From Shewanella gaetbuli (GTDB lineage Bacteria > Pseudomonadota > Gammaproteobacteria > Enterobacterales > Shewanellaceae): a stretch of DNA of 64,000 bases. Shown one piece after another: positions 10,082 through 19,511 of the stretch (position 1 is its first letter; the number at the start of each line of letters is the position of its first letter). The notes below the pieces were generated by a model, which did no database searches, had not been told where the DNA came from, and saw nothing but the letters and a program-made list of their open reading frames with translations. The position numbers were made by a program, and so were the translations under genes. The stretch spans positions 473,017 to 537,016 of the forward strand of contig NZ_JAKIKP010000002.1 of the NCBI RefSeq assembly GCF_023284065.1, in the 5' to 3' direction.

Positions 10082-11296
10082 ATGATGAATCTTGTCAAAG
10101 CCCCAATTGCGTCAGCACTGCTACTTTCTTTAGTATCATTTTCCTCAGCGGCAAATACCCCGCAACCCGATCCTCGCCCAGTGCCAAATCGCGCCCCAAT
10201 GGTGATGCCAGATGCGCCCAATGTAGCAGCAAAAGCATATGTATTAATGGACTACTATTCAGGTAGAGTCATTGCTGAAGAAAATGCTTATGAAAGTTTA
10301 AACCCTGCCAGTTTAACAAAAATGCTCACTAGCTATGTTATTGGTCACGAAGTGAAAGTGGGTAATATTTCATTAGATGATGATGTATTAATTACTAAAA
10401 ATGCTTGGTCTAAAAACTTCCCTGACTCGTCAAAAATGTTCATCGAAGTGGGAAAAACCGTTAAAGTTGCAGACTTAAATCGCGGCATTATTATTCAATC
10501 AGGTAACGACGCTTGTGTTGCAATGGCTGAACACATTGCCGGAACCGAAGATGCTTTTGTTGATTTAATGAATTCATGGGCCAAACAACTTGGCATGAAC
10601 GACAGCTATTTTGAAAACTCACATGGCTTAGATTCAGACAACCACAAAACAACCGCTTACGATATGGCCATTCTTGGTGCAGCTTTAATTCGCGATGTAC
10701 CAGAAGAATATCGAGTATATTCAGAAAAGTCGTTTACCTTTAACGGCATCAAACAATACAACCGTAATGGTTTATTGTGGGATAAAAGCTTAAACGTTGA
10801 TGGCATTAAAACCGGTCACACTTCGGGTGCAGGCTATAACCTTGTAACGTCAGCAACAAATGACGAAGGAATGCGACTCGTTACCGTAGTAATGGGCACC
10901 AACAGTGAGTCAGCCCGTAAAGCCGAAAGTAAAAAACTGCTTAATTACGGTTTCCGCTTTTTTGAAACCATTACCCCTTACCGCGCAGGCGACACTTTTG
11001 TTAGCCAAAAAATTTGGTACGGTGATGTTGAAAATGTCGATTTAGGCGTTATGACCGATACACCACTAACCATTCCTCGTGGCCAAGCAAAACAGCTACA
11101 AGCTAACTTTGAACTCACTAAGCCACTAACCGCGCCATTAGCAAAAGGTGAAACCGTCGGTCGAGTTTATTTCCAACTAGACGGCAAAGACATTGCTCAG
11201 TTCCCTCTTGTTACCTTAAACACAGTTCAAGAAGGTAGTTGGGTCAGCAAACTAATGGATTACTTTAAACAGCTTTTTGCAAGTTGGTTTGAGTAA
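10082..11296 (+). CDS. dacA: D-alanyl-D-alanine carboxypeptidase (PBP5/6 type)
   Basis: Trims the terminal D-Ala of peptidoglycan stem peptides in the periplasm. A signal peptide ends near SSAA|NTPQ. The penicillin-binding motifs are SLTK at Ser77-Lys80, SGN at 140-142 and KTG at 243-245. A C-terminal beta domain is followed by an amphipathic tail (WVSKLMDYFKQLFASWFE) of the kind that anchors PBP5 to the inner membrane. Starts at 10082 or 10085 are both possible. It has its own promoter and terminator. Confidence 0.95.
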   Translation: MMNLVKAPIASALLLSLVSFSSAANTPQPDPRPVPNRAPMVMPDAPNVAAKAYVLMDYYSGRVIAEENAYESLNPASLTKMLTSYVIGHEVKVGNISLDDDVLITKNAWSKNFPDSSKMFIEVGKTVKVADLNRGIIIQSGNDACVAMAEHIAGTEDAFVDLMNSWAKQLGMNDSYFENSHGLDSDNHKTTAYDMAILGAALIRDVPEEYRVYSEKSFTFNGIKQYNRNGLLWDKSLNVDGIKTGHTSGAGYNLVTSATNDEGMRLVTVVMGTNSESARKAESKKLLNYGFRFFETITPYRAGDTFVSQKIWYGDVENVDLGVMTDTPLTIPRGQAKQLQANFELTKPLTAPLAKGETVGRVYFQLDGKDIAQFPLVTLNTVQEGSWVSKLMDYFKQLFASWFE

Positions 11297-11337
11297 AACC
11301 GAATATTTGTCTGATAACTGACTAATTTTCAATATGG

Positions 11338-11369
11338 TAAAGCCGCTGATTATGCGGCTTTATTTTTTT
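11338..11369 (+). terminator. intrinsic terminator after dacA
   Basis: AAAGCCGC and GCGGCTTT form an 8-bp stem around a 7-base loop, followed by ATTTTTTT. Confidence 0.88.
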
Positions 11370-11399
11370 GACAAAAAATAGCCTTGAATCGGGTATAAT
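11368..11399 (+). promoter_or_regulatory. candidate promoter for ybeD
   Basis: TTGACA at 11368-11373, inside the dacA terminator T tract, and TATAAT at 11394-11399 lie before ybeD. The spacing of 20 bases is longer than ideal, so only the -10 is trusted. Confidence 0.45.
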
Positions 11400-11440
11400 T
11401 GCCTCCATATCTGTATCAACAATCACAAATGAGTAAATAG

Positions 11441-11707
11441 ATGTTAAACACTACCTTTGACGAAGTCATGGAATTCCCTAATTCTTGCCCTTTTAAAGTT
11501 ATTGGCGATGCTGATGACACCCTAGCCGATCGTGTTGTAGCTGTTGCCCAGCAACTTGCTCCTGGTGATTACGTTCCAACGGTAAAAGCATCAAGCAAAG
11601 GTAATTACTACTCAATTACCATCCGCATTACCGTAACCAGTAAAGAGCATATTGAAAAAGCGTACGAAGATCTTGCCGCTATTGAAGGCGTAAAACGCGT
11701 TCTTTAA
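11441..11707 (+). CDS. ybeD: YbeD family (DUF493) protein
   Basis: Small cytoplasmic protein of 88 residues belonging to the DUF493/YbeD family, with an ACT-like fold and a regulatory role suspected but not established. It begins [22 protein letters not shown] and ends AIEGVKRVL, the typical framework. It lies between dacA and lipB, the conserved position, which links it to lipoate genes by context only. Confidence 0.92.
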   Translation: MLNTTFDEVMEFPNSCPFKVIGDADDTLADRVVAVAQQLAPGDYVPTVKASSKGNYYSITIRITVTSKEHIEKAYEDLAAIEGVKRVL

Positions 11708-11736
11708 TCATTAATTTCATCTTCAATTGACATAAA

Positions 11737-11755
11737 CTTGAGTATAATACTCAAG
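11737..11755 (+). promoter_or_regulatory. perfect palindrome covering a -10-like element before lipB
   Basis: CTTGAGTATAATACTCAAG is a 9-1-9 perfect inverted repeat with TATAAT in its centre, 50 bases before lipB. TTGACA at 11727-11732 is only 10 bases from that TATAAT, too close for a normal promoter. It could be an operator over a promoter or a short RNA hairpin. Confidence 0.4.
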
Positions 11756-11805
11756 AATTAATAAACACGCGCCTAGAACGTGTATAACCATTGGAGTTAT
11801 TACCC

Positions 11806-12456
11806 TTGTCAGCATCAATATTGCACATTCGCCACCTTGGCATGCAAGACTATGAATCTGTATGGCACGCTATGCAGGAATATACCGACAACCGCGATGC
11901 CAACAGCCAAGACGAGTTATGGATTGTTGAACATCCACCTGTATTTACTCAAGGCCAAGCGGGTAAAAGTGAACATATTCTTAACCCTGGAGACATTCCC
12001 GTCATTCAGGTGGATCGTGGTGGACAAGTGACTTATCACGGCCCAGGCCAATTAGTGGCTTACCCGCTAATTGACATCAAACGCAATAAAATGGGCGTCA
12101 GACAGTTAGTGACCAATATTGAGCAAAGCATTGTTGATATGCTGACCCAGTATGATATTGAAGCCTATCCCAAAGCTGACGCTCCCGGTGTTTATGTGCA
12201 AGAACGTAAAGTGGCCTCTTTGGGGTTACGCATTCGTAAAGGATGCTCATTTCATGGCTTAGCATTAAATGTTGATATGGACTTAGCCCCATTTCAACGC
12301 ATAAACCCTTGTGGGTATGCTGGCTTAGAAATGGTACAATGCAAAGCATTAGGCGGCCCGCAAACTGTGCTAGAAGCTGGCGATAAACTCATTGAAACAT
12401 TTACCCAAGTTATGGGCTACCAACAACTTGTACATCATCAAGGATTAGCAGAATAA
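11806..12456 (+). CDS. lipB: octanoyl-[acyl-carrier-protein]:protein octanoyltransferase
   Basis: Transfers octanoyl groups from ACP to lipoyl domains, the first step of lipoate synthesis. Conserved segments are [13 protein letters not shown], the catalytic Lys region [17 protein letters not shown] and [10 protein letters not shown], with the acyl-thioester Cys in the last. The start is taken as TTG at 11806 ([12 protein letters not shown]) because GGAG at 11793 sits 9 bases ahead. The upstream in-frame TTG at 11791 overlaps that ribosome-binding site. The product is 216 residues. Its stop overlaps the lipA start. Confidence 0.93.
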   Translation: MSASILHIRHLGMQDYESVWHAMQEYTDNRDANSQDELWIVEHPPVFTQGQAGKSEHILNPGDIPVIQVDRGGQVTYHGPGQLVAYPLIDIKRNKMGVRQLVTNIEQSIVDMLTQYDIEAYPKADAPGVYVQERKVASLGLRIRKGCSFHGLALNVDMDLAPFQRINPCGYAGLEMVQCKALGGPQTVLEAGDKLIETFTQVMGYQQLVHHQGLAE

Positions 12457-13421
12457 TGAATAGGCCTGAAAGATTACAACCAGGTGTTAAACTGCGTGAT
12501 GCGGATAAAGTATCACGTATTCCGGTAAAAATTGTTCCCTCTGAGCGCGAAACCATGCTGCGCAAGCCTGATTGGTTACGGGTAAAATTACCAGCATCAA
12601 ACCAACGTATTCTTGATATAAAATCAGCACTACGTAAAAACGGACTGCACTCGGTATGTGAAGAAGCTTCATGCCCTAACTTAGCAGAATGTTTTAACCA
12701 CGGCACCGCAACCTTTATGATTTTAGGTGCCATTTGTACTCGACGCTGCCCGTTCTGTGATGTTGCCCATGGTCGCCCACTTAAGCCAGATGCTGAAGAA
12801 CCTAAAAAACTGGCACAAACCATTGCTGATATGAAGCTTAAGTACGTTGTTATCACTTCAGTAGACCGTGATGATTTACGTGACGGTGGTGCACAACATT
12901 TTGCTGATTGTATACGTGAAATCCGCTTATTAAATCCTGAAATTCAAATTGAAATTTTAGTGCCAGATTTTCGTGGACGAATTGATGCGGCATTAGATAT
13001 CTTAGCCACTGAGCCACCCGATGTGTTTAACCACAACCTAGAAACAGCGCCAAAGCATTACCGTAAAGCGCGTCCTGGTGCTAATTATCAGTGGTCGTTA
13101 GATTTATTGAAAAAATTCAAACAGCGTCACCCTGATGTGCCAACAAAGTCTGGCTTAATGATGGGCTTAGGTGAAACCAACGAAGAAATAGCCCAAGTGC
13201 TACATGACTTACGTGCCCATGACGTAGAAATGCTAACCTTAGGCCAATACTTACAGCCGAGTAAATTCCATTTACCAGTTGAACGTTACGTACCACCAGC
13301 GGAGTTTGACGAATTAAAAGCCTTAGCTGAAGAAATTGGTTTTACTCACGCAGCATGTGGTCCATTGGTGCGCTCAAGCTACCATGCCGATTTGCAAGCC
13401 CAAGGTAAAGAAGTGAAATAA
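12456..13421 (+). CDS. lipA: lipoyl synthase
   Basis: Radical-SAM enzyme inserting two sulfur atoms into protein-bound octanoate. The auxiliary cluster motif [12 protein letters not shown] (CX4CX5C) is followed by the radical-SAM motif CTRRCPFC (CX3CX2C). The 321 residues match E. coli LipA. The ATG overlaps the lipB stop as TAATG, and an intrinsic terminator follows, closing the operon. Confidence 0.97.
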   Translation: MNRPERLQPGVKLRDADKVSRIPVKIVPSERETMLRKPDWLRVKLPASNQRILDIKSALRKNGLHSVCEEASCPNLAECFNHGTATFMILGAICTRRCPFCDVAHGRPLKPDAEEPKKLAQTIADMKLKYVVITSVDRDDLRDGGAQHFADCIREIRLLNPEIQIEILVPDFRGRIDAALDILATEPPDVFNHNLETAPKHYRKARPGANYQWSLDLLKKFKQRHPDVPTKSGLMMGLGETNEEIAQVLHDLRAHDVEMLTLGQYLQPSKFHLPVERYVPPAEFDELKALAEEIGFTHAACGPLVRSSYHADLQAQGKEVK

Positions 13422-13450
13422 CCGCTGAATTGACGGCTCACTAACATCAA

Positions 13451-13480
13451 AAACGGCGCTCATTTAGCGCCGTTTTTATT
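13451..13480 (+). terminator. intrinsic terminator after lipA
   Basis: AAACGGCGCT/AGCGCCGTTT forms a perfect 10-bp stem with a 5-base loop, followed by TTATTTTT. Confidence 0.9.
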
Positions 13481-13702
13481 TTTGATTTATTAACTAATAT
13501 TTTAACATTCCCCTCCAAACACACCGTATCACCACAACAATCTCCCAACATATTTTTAGCAGTAATTTTAAATAACTCATTAAAAAATCAGCCAATACTA
13601 ATATTGAGATCATGATCGCTTTGTAAATAAATGTTCATGGTAAACTCCGCCGCCATAAAGATGAGAGTAATTCCTATTCAGTTTTAATTAAGGTTAGCGA
13701 TA

Positions 13703-16006
13703 ATGAGACAGCTTCCGTTAAACGTGATCAGTGCGGCCATTGCAGCTATTTTAGCTCCAAGCGCTATTGCCCAAGAAACCACGACCAAAGAGCCTGTGGT
13801 TGAACAACCAAGCCAACAAGAATCCACCAGCCCAGAGCCAATTCTTGCTAAAGAAGACTTATATATCGTTAATAACTTCCATGATGTGATTGTTATTTCT
13901 GGCTCACGCATGGAACAAACTTTAGACCAAGTTGCTGGCAGCGTAGTGGTCATTGATGAAGAGTCTATTGCCCGCAACATGACGACCGACTTCTCAACCT
14001 TATTTAGAACCGAAGCCGCCGTAGACGTTAAAGGTGGTGCAGGTAAGCCTAGCTCGGTCACCATTCGTGGTATTGGTGGCAACCGCGTAATGATGGTGAA
14101 AGATGGCGTTAGGGTAAATAACCAATATGCCTCGCCTCTTGGCCCAGGTGCAGAAGGCACTGGCCGTGGCTTAACGGAAGTTGAAGGCTTAAAGCAAGTT
14201 GAAGTATTAAAAGCTGCAGCCTCAACCATGTATGGTTCTGACGCACTTGGCGGCGTAATGGTGATGACCTCTAAAGACGCTGACGATTACTTAGCTGGCC
14301 AAGATTATTACTTCTCAGCGAATGGTGGCTATACTGGCATGAATGATGAATTCAGCGGTGGATTTACCAGTGCATTTAACCAAGGTAACTTTGATAACCT
14401 CGTTAGCTACCAACGTCGCCACGGTGAAGAACAGCAAAACTACAGCAACACCCTGCCAGACAGTGACTTAGTGACCGACAGCTTGTTGCTGAAAAGTAAG
14501 TATCACTTTAACGACGATACCAATTTACAGCTAACCGTTGATTACCTAACACAACAATTGGACCGCTGGGAACAAACCCCAGAAGATAATGATTCTATTG
14601 ACTATGACCGTAAAACCGAAGCCTTAAATGCCTCATTGCGTTTACGTTCAACCAAAGAACGTGTGGTTCACGATAATGTCGATTTCGTGCTTTATTATGG
14701 TCAAACAGATCAAAGTGAAAAACGTAATTACTTTAATGGTATTTCAGGCCCTGACCGCGAAATCACCGAAAAACGTGATTATGAATTCAATGAATACCGC
14801 GTTGGTTTTGCCAGTACTTTCAGTAAAGCTTTATCGCTAACCGGCCATGACCACAATATTATTTATGGTGTCGACGTTGAGCAGTCTGAAATGAGCCGCC
14901 CGCGTGATTATCAAAAAATGGATGATAATGGCAACTGGATTCCTTCAGACACTGATACCTTCTCATTTGCTGACACCAAAAGTTTACGTGTAGGGGCTTT
15001 TGTTCAAGACGACATCAGCTTTTTAGACGGTAAATTAAATGCCATTTTAGGCTTACGTTACGACTACTTTAAAAACACCCCTGATCAACAGCAAGCTGAA
15101 GATGCTGGCCGTGATCCGGCAGACTTTGAAGCGATGAGTGATGGTTTTTGGTCGCCCAAAGCGGGCCTTGTTTATCACATTACCAATGATGTCAACGTGT
15201 ATGCCCAGTATGCTTATGGCTATAAAATGCCGACGCCAGACCAAAAATGGGGTGAGCTAGAAGTTAAAGATGGAGCAATGCCGTTCCCTGTACTGATCCA
15301 AGCAAACTATGACTTAGAGTCAGAGTCTAGCCACACTATGGAGTTAGGGGTACGGGGTCACCATGGTGATACTCAGTACGAATTAACCACCTTCTATACT
15401 CAAGCCGATAACTACATCGACTGGGAATTTGTCGGCTGCGGTGGTCCACTTGGCTGTGTTATGCCACGCTCTTTAGAGTACCGCTACATTAACTACGATA
15501 AAGTGACCTTGTACGGTGCAGAAGCCTCTGTAAGCCAGTGGATTGGTGACAGTGTGGAAATTTGGGGTAACATTGCTTACACCCATGGTGAAGACCAAGA
15601 CGGTAATTACCTTAATACCGTTAGCCCACTAAAAGGTAACATAGGTGCTAATTACTACACTTATGTTGGCAATACTGAACTAGACTTCGGCGCGACAGTA
15701 CGTTTTGCCGATAAAATGGATCGCACCACTGACTTAGATATTTTCCCTGTTGTTATGCCGGGCATGGATTTCAACGAAGTATTTAACACTTCAGGTTATG
15801 CGGTTGTGGACTTAACTGCCAATGTGCGTATTACTGATAACTGGACGGTACGCGCTGGGGTATATAACTTATTTGATAAAGAATATATTGAATATGCTGA
15901 TGTGGCGGGTCAATCTAAGTTCTTAATGGGCTCAATGGGAGTTACTGAAGAAACTTACTCTCAGCCAGGTCGCTACTTTAACGTTAAGTTAAACTACACC
16001 TTCTAA
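13703..16006 (+). CDS. TonB-dependent receptor, heme/hemoglobin type
   Basis: Outer-membrane active transporter. A signal peptide ends near SAIA|QETT. A roughly 60-residue linker leads to the plug domain (VIVISGSRMEQTLDQVAGSV, then SVTIRGIGGNRVMMVKDGVR), and the 22-strand barrel ends in the aromatic C-terminus NVKLNYTF. The layout, with GYKMPTPDQKWGELE in the barrel, fits the hemoglobin/transferrin/lactoferrin receptor family. The substrate is inferred, and no convincing Fur box was found upstream. It has no linked TonB/ExbB genes here. Length 767 residues, apparently intact. Repeat element A follows directly after the stop. Confidence 0.85.
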   Translation: MRQLPLNVISAAIAAILAPSAIAQETTTKEPVVEQPSQQESTSPEPILAKEDLYIVNNFHDVIVISGSRMEQTLDQVAGSVVVIDEESIARNMTTDFSTLFRTEAAVDVKGGAGKPSSVTIRGIGGNRVMMVKDGVRVNNQYASPLGPGAEGTGRGLTEVEGLKQVEVLKAAASTMYGSDALGGVMVMTSKDADDYLAGQDYYFSANGGYTGMNDEFSGGFTSAFNQGNFDNLVSYQRRHGEEQQNYSNTLPDSDLVTDSLLLKSKYHFNDDTNLQLTVDYLTQQLDRWEQTPEDNDSIDYDRKTEALNASLRLRSTKERVVHDNVDFVLYYGQTDQSEKRNYFNGISGPDREITEKRDYEFNEYRVGFASTFSKALSLTGHDHNIIYGVDVEQSEMSRPRDYQKMDDNGNWIPSDTDTFSFADTKSLRVGAFVQDDISFLDGKLNAILGLRYDYFKNTPDQQQAEDAGRDPADFEAMSDGFWSPKAGLVYHITNDVNVYAQYAYGYKMPTPDQKWGELEVKDGAMPFPVLIQANYDLESESSHTMELGVRGHHGDTQYELTTFYTQADNYIDWEFVGCGGPLGCVMPRSLEYRYINYDKVTLYGAEASVSQWIGDSVEIWGNIAYTHGEDQDGNYLNTVSPLKGNIGANYYTYVGNTELDFGATVRFADKMDRTTDLDIFPVVMPGMDFNEVFNTSGYAVVDLTANVRITDNWTVRAGVYNLFDKEYIEYADVAGQSKFLMGSMGVTEETYSQPGRYFNVKLNYTF

Positions 16007-16025
16007 CTGTTACAAGCTCAGAGAC

Positions 16026-16780
16026 AGTAAAGAATCCACCTTCTGAAGAAGGTGGCTTTAATTTAGCCTCCTAAAAGGGGCGTTGTTTACTGTAACGTAA
16101 ATAAGCCTTAGCTTGAACAGTCAAGTTTGACTAAAAGTTCATAGCTTCAATCTAATCAATTGCCTGCCGCAGGCCTTCGTGCAAGCACGACCGTGACACG
16201 CTGCAAGTTCGTCCCTGAAAGCTCGGCCATGACGAATAACATCCATGTTAAACAGCCAGTTCGGCATCCATGCCTCTCGCTCAAAGCGTTTCACACCGTG
16301 AAACTTCGCCATGTCATGGACGGTCACCGCTGCGCTTACACCTGAAATTTTCGCCTCTTCGATTTGACCTTGTTTGCATCTAATTAGACGTAAAAACTTT
16401 CAGATTCAATGTGAATTGAGGGCATCGAGAAAAGTTCGTGAGCTTGGCATGGATGCCAAGTTAGCTTACGTTAGGCCAAGGATGGCCTATCGGAAGCGCT
16501 AGAGCTTTTCGACAATGACCGAAGGCAGATACCAACGAAGTTAAAAGCTGGATCAATCCCCATCGAAAATTATGCGCTTTTCAGCATTTTTCGTCTGGGG
16601 CGGCAGGGTGATCCAAGAGGGTATTGCTGTTGATACCCTTTTGGCCGGTGCAGGATGGAATCCTGCGATGTTAATCCAAACGGAGTTTGGAGAGTCAGAG
16701 TTCAATTAACATGAGTGGATATTCAGGCAAAGCCTTATTGATGATAACCACCTACTGAAATAGGTAGTTTAGGGACTGAA
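16026..16780 (+). repeat. long structured repeat, copy A
   Basis: First of three copies (A, B, C) of a noncoding element. It opens with the perfect palindrome CCACCTTCTGAAGAAGGTGG (16036-16055) and closes with a near match, CCACCTACTGAAATAGGTAG (16748-16767). Between them are many hairpins, including CTTGGCA-TGGA-TGCCAAG, TAGGCCA-AGGA-TGGCCTA, CCCCATCGAAAA...TTTTCGTCTGGGG, AGGGTAT...ATACCCT, GCAGGAT-GGA-ATCCTGC and TCCAAAC-GGA-GTTTGGA. The end hairpins resemble IS200/IS605 ends, but no transposase is present. Two roughly 61-codon frames in it (16139-16345) are judged chance. It could be a nonautonomous element or an ORF-less IscB/TnpB-type RNA relic. Confidence 0.85.
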
Positions 16781-16817
16781 AAAAGAGGTCAGTGCCCATA
16801 GCACTGACCTCTTTTTT
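16781..16817. terminator. bidirectional terminator between repeat A and rimI
   Basis: A 15-bp stem, AAAAGAGGTCAGTGC with loop CCATA, has A and T tracts on its two sides. It serves rimI on - and could stop transcripts arriving from the receptor gene. Confidence 0.88.
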
Positions 16818-16880
16818 ATGTGATTTAATATAAACCTTACCGCTAAGCTGACTCAATAAAAAATAAGCTTAACTAGTCAA

Positions 16881-17333
16881 TCACCAACTTAAGTCCATTA
16901 ATATGGCATCTTCTGCCCCCGACTCACTAGGGTAGTAACCTTGTCTGCGGCCTATTTCAACAAAGCCGCTTTTTTGATAAAGGGATATAGCCGCTAAATT
17001 TGACTGGCGCACCTCAAGCATAATTTTAACCCCAGCATGGGCTTTGGCCTGAGTAATAACAGAATCAAGCAGTAAGCGCCCTATTCCTCTGCCTTGCACT
17101 GTAGGGCTGACACAAATGTCCATTAAGGTCACTTCATCAATAATTTGCTGCACAATACTAAAGCCAAGTAACTGATGGTTTTCAAACAACCCTTCAACAC
17201 GATAAAAGCGGCCAAAACAATCTTGTAAACTGGCTAACGACCATGGGTGCGTGTGAGCGGCAGATTCTATTGCCAACATATCTTGGCAATCATCAACGGA
17301 TAAACGGTGAATTTGGTATAACGGAGATGACAT
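16881..17333 (-). CDS. rimI: ribosomal-protein alanine N-acetyltransferase
   Basis: GNAT enzyme that acetylates the N-terminus of ribosomal protein S18. The acetyl-CoA loop is visible as GRGIGRLLLDSVI (about 82-94), with the GNAT end motif LYQKSGFVEIGRRQGYY after it. The 150 residues match the family. It follows holD by 6 bases on the same strand, the same pairing as in E. coli. Confidence 0.93.
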   Translation of the reverse strand: MSSPLYQIHRLSVDDCQDMLAIESAAHTHPWSLASLQDCFGRFYRVEGLFENHQLLGFSIVQQIIDEVTLMDICVSPTVQGRGIGRLLLDSVITQAKAHAGVKIMLEVRQSNLAAISLYQKSGFVEIGRRQGYYPSESGAEDAILMDLSW

Positions 17334-17339
17334 AAAGGG

Positions 17340-17681
17340 CTAAGCTGCTTTATCAAGTTGCTGGCAAATTTGTTGCCACAAGAGGCGCTTTTCTTCAACG
17401 CTATTAATAACCTCTGCCAAAGGTGCGCTGACCAACCAGGCGACTCGAGGACGGCGTTTAACTTTGCGCATATCCCATACCACTTGCGGACCTTTATGTA
17501 ATTCACAATCAAAATCACACTGTTCTAGGGCAATATTTAACAGTAGCAGCACTTGTTCAATAAAGGCCATTTGCGACAAGTCAGCATCGACATCATGCAA
17601 TATTAGATAAGGCTTACCCGGCTTGTCGGCACTGCGCCAGCGGGTGATGTTCATTGCATCTAAAAAAGCGTTTTTATCCAT
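17340..17681 (-). CDS. holD: DNA polymerase III psi subunit
   Basis: Psi links the chi subunit, and through it SSB, to the clamp loader. The protein is 113 residues, shorter than the E. coli 137, and the family is poorly conserved. The call rests on the N-terminal DAMNITRWRS, the C-terminal LLWQQICQQL, which matches E. coli HolD, and the position directly before rimI. Confidence 0.85.
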   Translation of the reverse strand: MDKNAFLDAMNITRWRSADKPGKPYLILHDVDADLSQMAFIEQVLLLLNIALEQCDFDCELHKGPQVVWDMRKVKRRPRVAWLVSAPLAEVINSVEEKRLLWQQICQQLDKAA

Positions 17682-17773
17682 ATTTAAGTGTCATTTGTTT
17701 TGCAGTGCAATAAGGGTATCAGGTTAGCTGAATGGTTGAAACTGTCAGGGTAATCTTAATAATACCACTTCAT

Positions 17774-17818
17774 AAAAAAACACCGACAACCCCAGCAAGC
17801 ATCTAGAATTATCGGTGC
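17774..17818 (-). terminator. terminator after eda
   Basis: On - strand GCACCGA pairs with TCGGTGT across a long internal loop and is followed by a run of seven T. A second inverted repeat, GCCTAAC...GTTAGGC (17824-17855), lies between it and the eda stop. Confidence 0.65.
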
Positions 17819-17913
17819 GTAATGGCCTAACTCAATGCTACACTATCGTGTTAGGCTGGCGCTGAATAATCAGCTATCGTTATGATTTTTAAACCGTTTA
17901 ATGGCCTTAAAGA

Positions 17914-18549
17914 TTACGCTACGTGAGCAACCGCTTCTTTAACTAAACGACCAATTTCGTCCCATTGACCATCAGCAATCATTTTTGGAGGTAACATCCA
18001 CGTACCACCACAAGCTAATACCGCAGGAATCGCTAAGTACTCATCAACATTTTTTAAGCTAACACCACCGGTTGGCATAAATGTGACAGGGTAAACTGCC
18101 GCTAATGCTTTTAGCATTTGAATCCCGCCTGATGGCTCAGCTGGGAAAAACTTCACTGTTTTAAGACCCATTTCCATCGCTTGTTCAACTAAGCTAGGGC
18201 TGTTGATACCAGGAATAATTGGGAAGTCTTTATCTAAACAATATTGCACAATTTTTGGATTAAAGCCTGGGCTAACAATAAAGTCTACGCCTGCCTCAAT
18301 GGCTTCATCAACTTGAGCTGGGGTTAAAATAGTGCCCGCGCCAATAAGCATGTCAGGAAAAGCTTCACGCATGTTACGAATAGCTTGAGCCGCACATGGC
18401 GTTCTGAAGGTGACTTCAGCACAATTCATACCATTTTCAACTAAAGCCTTTCCTAACGGAATGGCATCGTCTGCATTGTCAATTGCAATAACTGGAATGA
18501 CTTTTAATTGAGTTAATTTTTCATTTAATGTGGTCACAATACTTCTCAC
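17914..18549 (-). CDS. eda: 2-dehydro-3-deoxy-phosphogluconate aldolase
   Basis: Splits KDPG to pyruvate and glyceraldehyde-3-phosphate, the last step here of alginate monomer breakdown and of the Entner-Doudoroff pathway. Family segments are CAEVTFRTPCA with the general acid/base Glu, the phosphate-binding MPTGGVS, and the Schiff-base Lys in VKFFPAEPSGG. At 211 residues it has the usual length. It lies 4 bases after kdgK in a kdgF-kdgK-eda operon. Placement in this operon suggests a dedicated copy rather than the zwf-edd-linked one. Confidence 0.95.
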   Translation of the reverse strand: MRSIVTTLNEKLTQLKVIPVIAIDNADDAIPLGKALVENGMNCAEVTFRTPCAAQAIRNMREAFPDMLIGAGTILTPAQVDEAIEAGVDFIVSPGFNPKIVQYCLDKDFPIIPGINSPSLVEQAMEMGLKTVKFFPAEPSGGIQMLKALAAVYPVTFMPTGGVSLKNVDEYLAIPAVLACGGTWMLPPKMIADGQWDEIGRLVKEAVAHVA

Positions 18550-18553
18550 TTAT

Positions 18554-19486
18554 TTAGATGCTTAAATTAGGCATGGCTGCTGTTGGAATAATCGCGCCAG
18601 CATATTGAATGACAGTACCAGCAAGAATATGGCCAGCCTGTGCTGATTCTTGAGGGGTTCCGCCCGTTAAACGTTTGGCTAAATAGCCTGCACTGAATGA
18701 GTCACCCGCGGCAGTAGTATCAACCACTTTTTCAACACGAGTTGCCGCAACACTGATACGTTCTTCAGGAGTAATAACAAGGCAAGGTTCACAACCAAGC
18801 TTGATAACAATTTCAGTGACACCAGCCGCTTGAGTACGTGTAATACATTGCTCAACCTCGTCATCACCAAAAAGCGCTTGCTCGTCTTCAAAGGTTAAAC
18901 AAGCAATATCGGTCAGCTTTAGCATGGCTTGGTAGCTTTCTAGTGCTTTGGCCTTGCTTTGCCATAACGTTGGACGGTAGTTGTTGTCAAAAATAACCTT
19001 GCCACCGGCTTGCTTAAATTGAGTTAGCACATCAAATAACACAACACGACTTTCATCGGTCAAAATAGCTAAAGAGATTCCGCTAAGGTAAATTGCATCA
19101 AATGTCAGTAATGACTGAATTAACCCATTGCTGTCAGCTTGCTCAAATAAATATTTAGCCGCTGCATCGTTACGCCAGTAATAAAAAGAGCGCTCACCGG
19201 TATCATCGGTTTCAATGTAATATAAGCCTGGTTGCTTACCCTCAATGTGCAGTACATTTTCAGTATGCACACCTTCAGACTGCCATTTGGCTTTCATGTT
19301 ACTGCTAAATGGATCATGTCCTAACGCAGTAACATAGTGGGTTGCTAAATTGGCATTTTGGGTAAGACGCGCTAAATACAATGCGGTATTTAATGTATCT
19401 CCACCAAAGTTTTGCGCTAGCATTTCGCCTGTTGATCTAAGCTCAACCATGCATTCGCCAATTATCGCAATTTTTTGATTATTCAT
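18554..19486 (-). CDS. kdgK: 2-dehydro-3-deoxygluconokinase (PfkB family)
   Basis: Phosphorylates KDG to KDPG with ATP in the cytoplasm. It is a ribokinase-fold protein of 310 residues. The N-terminal glycine region GECMVELRS and the PfkB signature DTTAAGDSFSAGYLA near residue 255, holding the catalytic Asp, are clear. It sits between kdgF and eda on the same strand, so all three steps from the unsaturated monomer onward except the reductase are encoded together. Confidence 0.93.
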   Translation of the reverse strand: MNNQKIAIIGECMVELRSTGEMLAQNFGGDTLNTALYLARLTQNANLATHYVTALGHDPFSSNMKAKWQSEGVHTENVLHIEGKQPGLYYIETDDTGERSFYYWRNDAAAKYLFEQADSNGLIQSLLTFDAIYLSGISLAILTDESRVVLFDVLTQFKQAGGKVIFDNNYRPTLWQSKAKALESYQAMLKLTDIACLTFEDEQALFGDDEVEQCITRTQAAGVTEIVIKLGCEPCLVITPEERISVAATRVEKVVDTTAAGDSFSAGYLAKRLTGGTPQESAQAGHILAGTVIQYAGAIIPTAAMPNLSI

Positions 19487-19511
19487 ATTCCACTGCCTAT
19501 TTAGAGTCTAG

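Noticed and set aside
13590..13640. Fur box ahead of the TonB receptor
   Set aside because: The AT-rich ATATTGAGATCATGATC stretch matches the Fur consensus too weakly to claim.
16139..16345. Two opposed frames of about 61-62 codons in repeat A, repeated in copy C at 37240-37446
   Set aside because: They overlap each other on opposite strands, lie over palindromic RNA-like sequence, are lost in copy B through a module swap, and resemble no protein. They repeat only because the element repeats.
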